From: CBDFNN01 sp965250215
GTDB lineage: Bacteria; Bacteroidota; Rhodothermia; Rhodothermales; DATKEJ01
NCBI GenBank assembly: GCA_965250215.1
Contig: CBDFNN010000004.1
Span: forward strand, 2,046,001 to 2,110,000
Length of the DNA stretch: 64,000 nt
Direction: 5' to 3'
Shown: one piece after another, positions 58,921-64,000 of the stretch
Numbering within the stretch: the stretch's first letter is position 1
How the letters are laid out: the number at the start of each line of letters is the position of its first letter
Notes under the pieces: generated by a model
The model's input: only the letters and a program-made list of their open reading frames with translations
The model's database searches: none
Told to the model about the DNA's origin: nothing
Position numbers and translations under genes: made by a program

Positions 58921-60948
58921 TTACCAGACGATTGTGGCGTCAAATCGATCCAAGAGATCACGAACAACTGGATTGTCCGTTTTTACTTTCTCTAGATTTT
59001 CATTCTGTAGTTGTTCTTGACTGCTTTCCATGATTGCTCCTGGTTCTGACCTTTCGGAACAAATAAATACCAAAGCATCGAAACGAAATTTCTGGGTTTC
59101 CTCGTTAAGCATCTTAAGTATGTAAACGGACTCAGAAGCGAGCAAGTCAGAGTGTAATTTATCGGGCACCTTTAACCAGATTTTACCTTCGCCGAAATTC
59201 TCCACAGTGGCATGCTTAAGCAAGGCGCCTACTTGGATCCGGTCTCCAATAATCCGCGCACAGAACTTATCCCAGATTCCATTTAAAAACACAAGAGCTG
59301 GGCTCAAGTCCCGTATGACGGCCGTCTCTGTCTCGTTTTTTAATTCCTTTTCTGGGGGCTTGGGAGGTGCTGAAGAGAAAGCAGGTGAACCAAATAGGGT
59401 AGGGCGCTTCGGTACGGAGTCTTCTGATATCAATTTCGACATGTTTGTCGAAGGCGCAGGGACCGTAGCCTTCTCTACTACCTCTTTTGATTCACTTGCC
59501 GGGATAGTTTCTACTTTTGATTCCGACACAATCTCCAGAGGATCCGAGACAGCGGTCATCGGGGGTGGAGTCTCTGCTTCGCTGAGGTCGAGTTTAATCG
59601 CCGCAGAACTGCCCATCAAAAGAGATTGATGTTGAACAGGCTTGGTGTCAACTCTTTCCTTAATACTCACCTTTGCTTCTGGCATTCGAGCAGTAGGAGC
59701 ATCCGCTGATTTTGTTTCGGTTTTTGCGTGGACTTCAACAGAGGAAGATGGTCCAGATTTCTTGGAAGGTGTTGTGGCTGCCTGCGGCATTACGCCTTTG
59801 TTCTTTCGAACTAATTCGAGCAGCTCTCCTATCTCCGACGTCGACGAAATCGATGCCATTTTCAACATTCCAAGCTCCAACTTTAGTCTAGGGTGAATCG
59901 CCCTTCGAAGACCATCCTGTGTGTCAGAAGCTATCATCAATAGACGCATCAAATCGACCTCGGAAAAGGGCTCCGCACTTTTTGCATAGCGTGCTTTTGT
60001 CTCCGTGTCTGCGTCAATTAGATCTGTGGCCGACATTGACCGAGCGAGGTATAGGTTTCTGAGATGTTCTGACAATCCAGACAGGAATTCCTCGAGATCA
60101 AAGCCCTCTGAAATCACTCGGTCTAGAAATCGTATTAGTCCTGGTCGATCACTTTGAAGGATAAGATCGGTTACGTCGAAATATTGATCGCTATCTATCA
60201 GGCCCAAGGCCGTAGAAAGAGCCTCGTAACTTATGTTCGTTCCGCAAAGTGAGATAGCTTGATCGAAAGCGGAAAGAGCGTCTCGAAGAGCACCGTCTCC
60301 CTTTCTAGCTATGAGCATGAGAGAAGCTTCATCCGCTTTGATTCCTTCGAGTTTACAAATGTGTACGAGTCTTTCGTAAGTCTCAGTTACGGAAATTCTT
60401 CTGAAGTTGAATCGCTGACAGCGCGATAAAATCGTGGGAAGAACCTTCTTAGGTTCTGTGGTGGCGAAGATGAAGTGTGCGTAGTCAGGCGGTTCTTCTA
60501 AAGTCTTAAGAAGAGTGTTAAAGGCCGCATTTGACATCATGTGAACCTCATCAATGATGTAGACTTTTTTCAGCGCTCCTTGCGGCGGGATTCTAACCGT
60601 GTTCCGAAGTTCACGGGCATCTTCGACCCCGTTGTTTGACGCGGCGTCAATCTCGATGATATTTAGACTTCTTCCTTCGGATATTGTGATGCATGATTCG
60701 CAAGTTCCGCAGGGTTCTGCCTCCTTTCGGTCGGCCAGTTCTGTTTGGCAATTGATAGCTTTCGCTAGAAGTCTCGCAACGGTGGTCTTTCCAACTCCTC
60801 GTGGTCCGCTGAACAAATAAGCTTGCCCAACTCGATTTCGTTGGATCGCGTTTTGCAAAGTTTCCGTCACATGGGATTGAGAAACGAGGTCTGTGAAGGA
60901 TTGAGGGCGGTGTTTTCGCGCCGAAACGAGGTAGGCGTCAGAGGCCAT
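58921..60948 (-). CDS. dnaX: DNA polymerase III subunits gamma and tau
   Basis: 675 residues. The clamp-loader AAA+ ATPase has Walker A SGPRGVGKTT (about 47-56), a Cys4 zinc module (CQTELADRKEAEPCGTCESC), DEVHMM (Walker B) and the sensor ILSRCQRF. Domain III ends near 370. A low-complexity Pro/Ser/Glu-rich linker (about 385-530) leads to a tau-like C-terminal domain. It loads the sliding clamp and bridges polymerase and helicase. ATG start. First gene of the dnaX-ybaB-recR set. Confidence 0.96.
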   Translation of the reverse strand: MASDAYLVSARKHRPQSFTDLVSQSHVTETLQNAIQRNRVGQAYLFSGPRGVGKTTVARLLAKAINCQTELADRKEAEPCGTCESCITISEGRSLNIIEIDAASNNGVEDARELRNTVRIPPQGALKKVYIIDEVHMMSNAAFNTLLKTLEEPPDYAHFIFATTEPKKVLPTILSRCQRFNFRRISVTETYERLVHICKLEGIKADEASLMLIARKGDGALRDALSAFDQAISLCGTNISYEALSTALGLIDSDQYFDVTDLILQSDRPGLIRFLDRVISEGFDLEEFLSGLSEHLRNLYLARSMSATDLIDADTETKARYAKSAEPFSEVDLMRLLMIASDTQDGLRRAIHPRLKLELGMLKMASISSTSEIGELLELVRKNKGVMPQAATTPSKKSGPSSSVEVHAKTETKSADAPTARMPEAKVSIKERVDTKPVQHQSLLMGSSAAIKLDLSEAETPPPMTAVSDPLEIVSESKVETIPASESKEVVEKATVPAPSTNMSKLISEDSVPKRPTLFGSPAFSSAPPKPPEKELKNETETAVIRDLSPALVFLNGIWDKFCARIIGDRIQVGALLKHATVENFGEGKIWLKVPDKLHSDLLASESVYILKMLNEETQKFRFDALVFICSERSEPGAIMESSQEQLQNENLEKVKTDNPVVRDLLDRFDATIVW

Positions 60949-61053
60949 AGCTTAGCTTATTCTATGCAATTTGAGGTTCATCTCTTTCAATCTAAACCTA
61001 TTGAAAAAGCTCCAGATTCGATAGGGAATCAGATTAAATATCGGGGAAAAGTC

Positions 61054-61081
61054 GAAAGATAAAAGTAAGAACCTCCTTACT
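61054..61081 (-). terminator. Possible terminator of tdk
   Basis: On the minus strand AGTAAG (61081-61076) and CTTACT (61069-61064) form a short stem around GAGGTT, followed by a T-rich run (TTTATCTTT). It lies 37 bases after the tdk stop. The stem is only six pairs. Confidence 0.4.
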
Positions 61082-61117
61082 AAATTACATGTTAGGACTA
61101 GAGGAGAAAATGTGCGA

Positions 61118-61732
61118 CTATTTCGCAGTCTTTTCGAGTTGCTTTTTCCTCTTGTGTGTATTTAGATCCTTCGGTAGTTCGAAGCACGATCTACATCTGG
61201 GTTCATAGGCTTCGCGCGATCCAAGTAAAAACCTTCCCTTTCCACTCACGAGTCTCTGTGAATGAGATGCAGGACCGCCGCAGACAACACAAATAGCCGA
61301 AAGCTTTGTTACGAATTCTGCAACGCACATGAGCTGTGACATTGGTCCGAATGGAATTCGCAGATAGTCCTGATCAAGACCTGCGACGATGACTCTCTTT
61401 CCTTGATCGGCAAGCTCTTGACAAACCTCCACAATTGACTCGTCAAAAAATTGAGCCTCATCGATTCCCACTACATTAGCACTAGCACTCAGTAGAATTA
61501 TCTGACCTGGTGAGTGGACGATCTCGGACTCCATAGAGTTTTCGTCGTGCGAAACGACCTCGGCTTCAGAATAGCGAACGTCTCTGGCCGGTTTGAATAT
61601 CTGGACGTGCTGTCGAGCAATTATCGCTCGTTTTAGTCGCCTTAACAGCTCCTCAGTTTTGCCACTGAACATAGGACCACAAACGACTTCGATCCAGCCA
61701 GATCCCGGTTTGCGAATAATTGGTAAGTCCAT
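61118..61732 (-). CDS. tdk: Thymidine kinase (type II)
   Basis: 204 residues. P-loop VVCGPMFSGKTEELLRRLKR (about 17-37), DEAQFFD (Walker B and catalytic Glu), GLDQDYLRIPFGPM (lasso region), and the zinc site formed by CVVCGG and CRSCFEL. It phosphorylates thymidine in the salvage route. ATG start. It follows batE after 29 bases, in line with the leftward Bat cluster. Confidence 0.96.
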   Translation of the reverse strand: MDLPIIRKPGSGWIEVVCGPMFSGKTEELLRRLKRAIIARQHVQIFKPARDVRYSEAEVVSHDENSMESEIVHSPGQIILLSASANVVGIDEAQFFDESIVEVCQELADQGKRVIVAGLDQDYLRIPFGPMSQLMCVAEFVTKLSAICVVCGGPASHSQRLVSGKGRFLLGSREAYEPRCRSCFELPKDLNTHKRKKQLEKTAK

Positions 61733-61761
61733 GGTTTAGATAGCGGAGTTGTGCCTAAAGA

Positions 61762-62553
61762 TCAAATTTCGACGATCGAACTGGCAGAGATCCAGCCAGT
61801 CTGTCCATCTGGAAGCCTGACCTCGTAAAGCCCTTCTCTGTCCGAGAGTAAATCGACAGTTAGGCCTTCGTGGATTTCAAGTTCAGATTGACTCAGATCT
61901 CCCGGGTCCTGAAAAAACGGTGTCTTTGTATCGACTACGACAGCAGATCTTTGATTGCTGAGCGTCCAACTTGCCGCATAGGCCATCGTAAGAAGTATTA
62001 TACCTGCAACAAGAGACCAAGACCAAATTCGACGAATCCATTCTTGCCTGTAACCAAGCCATATTCGATATATCAGGAAGGATATTCCAACGAGATAGAG
62101 TAGGAGACCTATATAGAGAAGGCCTGAGGGCTGTACCGCAAAGACCAGCTTATTCCAGGCCCTAAGCCCGAAAGGTTTTGGCAGAAGCCTGAATCGATTG
62201 GCCGTCTTAGCTTTGGCTACCCGAATGCTGTGAGCAAGAGCTTCATCGCCGGGCATAAGCCGCGCAGCTCTCTCGTAGAAAAGAACAGCTTGCCCCAAAT
62301 CGTTCAATCTAAAGAAGGTGTTTCCCATATTGTAATAGAGAGGGCCATTCTCCCATCCAAGTTCTACGATCTTCAAATACCTTTTGCCCGCCTCTTCGAA
62401 ATTACCTTCGTCGTATTGGCGCGTAGCTTCAAGGAAGAGCTTTTGATGATCGGTTTCCTGGATCTCCTCGGTCGTAATTTCACTAGCCTGCGCAATTAAC
62501 GCCTCGGGAATTAGCCAAAGAAAGCTTATGGATATGAAAGCTATTGTGCTCAA
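61762..62553 (-). CDS. batE: BatE-like TPR and SH3 protein
   Basis: 263 residues. A signal peptide ends near LIAQA. TPR repeats are at about 35-110 (YDEGNFEEAGKRYLKIVELG, PLYYNMGNTFFRLNDLGQAV). Two TM helices follow (about 147-165 and 178-195), and a C-terminal SH3-like domain ends GLYEVRLPDGQTGWISASSI. This is the BatE layout. The TTG start overlaps the batD stop (TTGA), so translation is coupled. Bat proteins belong to aerotolerance/envelope-stress operons with a MoxR ATPase; their exact role is unsettled. Confidence 0.86.
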   Translation of the reverse strand: MSTIAFISISFLWLIPEALIAQASEITTEEIQETDHQKLFLEATRQYDEGNFEEAGKRYLKIVELGWENGPLYYNMGNTFFRLNDLGQAVLFYERAARLMPGDEALAHSIRVAKAKTANRFRLLPKPFGLRAWNKLVFAVQPSGLLYIGLLLYLVGISFLIYRIWLGYRQEWIRRIWSWSLVAGIILLTMAYAASWTLSNQRSAVVVDTKTPFFQDPGDLSQSELEIHEGLTVDLLSDREGLYEVRLPDGQTGWISASSIVEI

Positions 62554-64000
62554 GCTAGAAGGTCGTGTAAGTCGGCTATAATGTTTGAGGCTCTGCCAAC
62601 AGCGGACTTAAGTTGATCTTGTGTAGGTTTGATTGGAGAAAAACTCGCCTGGTCGCATTCGGACATAAGCTTTTCAAATTCGGCGCAAAGACTAGTTCTG
62701 GCACCTTTCTCGCGCAAAACGTTTGATATCTCAGTATTGGATAACCCTGAGATCGTCTTACCACTGCGATCGGAGATGAACTGTAGGGTGGCAAATCGAA
62801 TTTCATCGTAAAATTCCTTCCAATTCCCATTCTCTAACTCGGTATTGGCCTTCTTTAAGTGACGATTGGCCAGTTGTTGGGCTTTTTTGCTTCTGATATG
62901 GCCTTGGTTGCTCTCGGCATAATTCGTGTACTGTTTCAGTCCAAAGATGAGACCAAGAAGGAGCAGTGGTATTCCGAGCATACCCATCGCTATTGGGTTC
63001 TTATGAATCGGTTTGTCAGATTTCTTTACCCAAGATCCTGCGATAGGTATTAAGTCAGCAATATCGTTGCCAGGGAATTTACCGGCTGCAATTATTTCAG
63101 CCTCCGATAATACCTCTCCTTTCACATTTAGGGTGACGGCATTTGTTCGATGATTTCTAAATATACCTTGATCTGTATCAAAGTAGCTGAAGGTGATCGC
63201 CGGTATTGTGTGCTTGCCGCCGCTTCTCGGGATCAGTGTAAATTCGAACTTTTTAGAGCCGGATATTGTTGTGCCGGAACGGTTGATTGAATAATCTACT
63301 TCTGGTCCGTACTGTTCGATCAAGCTCGGCAGCTGCAAATCAGGCTCGGATATCGTCGCGATTTTGCCTTGACCTCTGAAACTAATTGTGTACATGATGG
63401 GCTCACCAACCTCGACTTCAGTTCGGTCAATTTGAGAATTGACACTGAGTTTTCCCGATACGCCTGTGTAGGATTCTGGAGTAGTCTCGCCCAAGGGCAG
63501 AACTTTGATAGATATAGAAGGAGAAGCTAGAGTAGCGGCCTGAAAGGGTGTGGTTCTCGAGAAAAACAAAGAGGGGAGAGTGCGGGCATTCGGTGACGAA
63601 AGCTCAGTCTCTATTCGTAGAGGTTCTACCTCAAGTTGTCCAATTCGCGTTGGAAAAAGTGCCACACGTTTAAGCCTAATGACGTTGTAACGTAGACCCT
63701 TGACTACTTCAGATCTGCTGGTCGAAGATGAACCTGGGTTTGTTTCGAGCTCTTCACGCCAAAAGCCACTAGCGTCCCACGAATCCGCCAGTCTCGAGGT
63801 ACCTATTCTTATGTTGTCTCGAACGTACAAATCATAACTAAGGGTAACTTGCTCGTTGAGAAAGACAGAGCTGTCGCTGTTTCGGACTCGAATGAATGCA
63901 TCTTCATCCGTGATTTCTCTTGGAGCTTGAGTTTGCGAGTCGTCAAGAATATCGGCAAATCTTCGTCTTCTGTTGGATCGTACGGGACGGTCTGCTTGCG
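62550..64000 (-). CDS. batD: BatD-like protein, 5' end outside window
   Basis: The frame is open to the window edge, so the N-terminus is missing; the TTG at 63830 is internal because the upstream frame reads SSVFLNEQVTLSYDLYV, a typical BatD strand. Visible parts are two Ig-like/BatD domains (GKLSVNSQIDRTEVEVGEP, IMYTISFRGQGKIATISEPD, FTLIPRSGGKHTIPAITFSY), one TM helix (MGMLGIPLLLLGLIFGL) and a cytoplasmic helical tail with a DUF4381-like end (ISNVLREKGARTSLCAEFEK). It is the partner of batE, whose start it overlaps by 4 bases. Confidence 0.86.
   Translation of the reverse strand, partial: QADRPVRSNRRRRFADILDDSQTQAPREITDEDAFIRVRNSDSSVFLNEQVTLSYDLYVRDNIRIGTSRLADSWDASGFWREELETNPGSSSTSRSEVVKGLRYNVIRLKRVALFPTRIGQLEVEPLRIETELSSPNARTLPSLFFSRTTPFQAATLASPSISIKVLPLGETTPESYTGVSGKLSVNSQIDRTEVEVGEPIMYTISFRGQGKIATISEPDLQLPSLIEQYGPEVDYSINRSGTTISGSKKFEFTLIPRSGGKHTIPAITFSYFDTDQGIFRNHRTNAVTLNVKGEVLSEAEIIAAGKFPGNDIADLIPIAGSWVKKSDKPIHKNPIAMGMLGIPLLLLGLIFGLKQYTNYAESNQGHIRSKKAQQLANRHLKKANTELENGNWKEFYDEIRFATLQFISDRSGKTISGLSNTEISNVLREKGARTSLCAEFEKLMSECDQASFSPIKPTQDQLKSAVGRASNIIADLHDLLA

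Noticed and set aside
1..64000. CRISPR arrays, insertion sequences, prophage or restriction/defence modules
   Set aside because: No regularly spaced direct repeats, transposase, integrase or defence-type proteins were seen; the only repetitive tracts are within protein repeats.

Overview
The window looks like chromosomal DNA of an FCB-group bacterium close to Bacteroidota, most likely on the Rhodothermota/Balneolota side (inferred, not proven). The evidence is a full-length SprA, the outer-membrane translocon of the type IX secretion system (T9SS). There are also two proteins with T9SS type A sorting domains, three carboxypeptidase-like-domain TonB-dependent receptors (TBDRs), SusD-less lipoprotein partners, BatD/BatE, and a TraR/DksA-like protein between ileS and lspA. 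Start sites mostly lack a Shine-Dalgarno sequence, and TTG starts are frequent. I see no rRNA, CRISPR array, insertion sequence, integrase or phage module.

Layout. 1-3.7 kb: the tail of a DUF4249-like lipoprotein, then a leftward run of a quinone oxidoreductase, a DUF1080 lipoprotein, an alpha/beta hydrolase and an ACT-domain protein. 3.7-5.3 kb: a candidate structured RNA and sucC. 5.4-13 kb: an FAD oxidoreductase, a large secreted multidomain protein with a dockerin-like C-terminal module, an Oar-like TBDR, and a second candidate structured RNA. 13.3-18.5 kb: a GH3 N-acetylhexosaminidase and tesA, divergent from ybbA-ybbP. 18.6-22.7 kb: a tail-fibre-like repeat protein, a T9SS cargo protein, yggS and purine nucleoside phosphorylase. 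22.8-30.5 kb: housekeeping genes ileS-traR-lspA, folD, tRNA-Gly, cysS, moaB and yidD. 30.6-35 kb: a secreted phosphodiesterase with Ig-like domains and the same dockerin-like module, then spmB/spmA. 35.2-43.6 kb: two inverted TBDR/lipoprotein pairs flanking an FG-GAP T9SS protein. 43.6-55.8 kb: uvrC, methylmalonyl-CoA epimerase, two minor genes, lipB and sprA. 56.2-64 kb: a two-domain ABC permease, recR, ybaB, dnaX, tdk, batE and the 3' part of batD.

How it fits together. Much of the coding capacity serves the cell envelope: T9SS export (sprA), its cargo (the genes at 20567 and 38418), TonB-driven uptake with dedicated surface lipoproteins, lipoprotein maturation (lspA), and envelope-stress/Bat genes. 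The rest is core information processing and central metabolism. The signals least explained by known families are two structured, terminator-ended intergenic RNAs (about 3.75-3.88 kb and 12.88-13.04 kb), the duplicated and inverted TBDR-lipoprotein cassettes, the shared two-repeat NDR module, and the N-terminus and charged insert of SprA.
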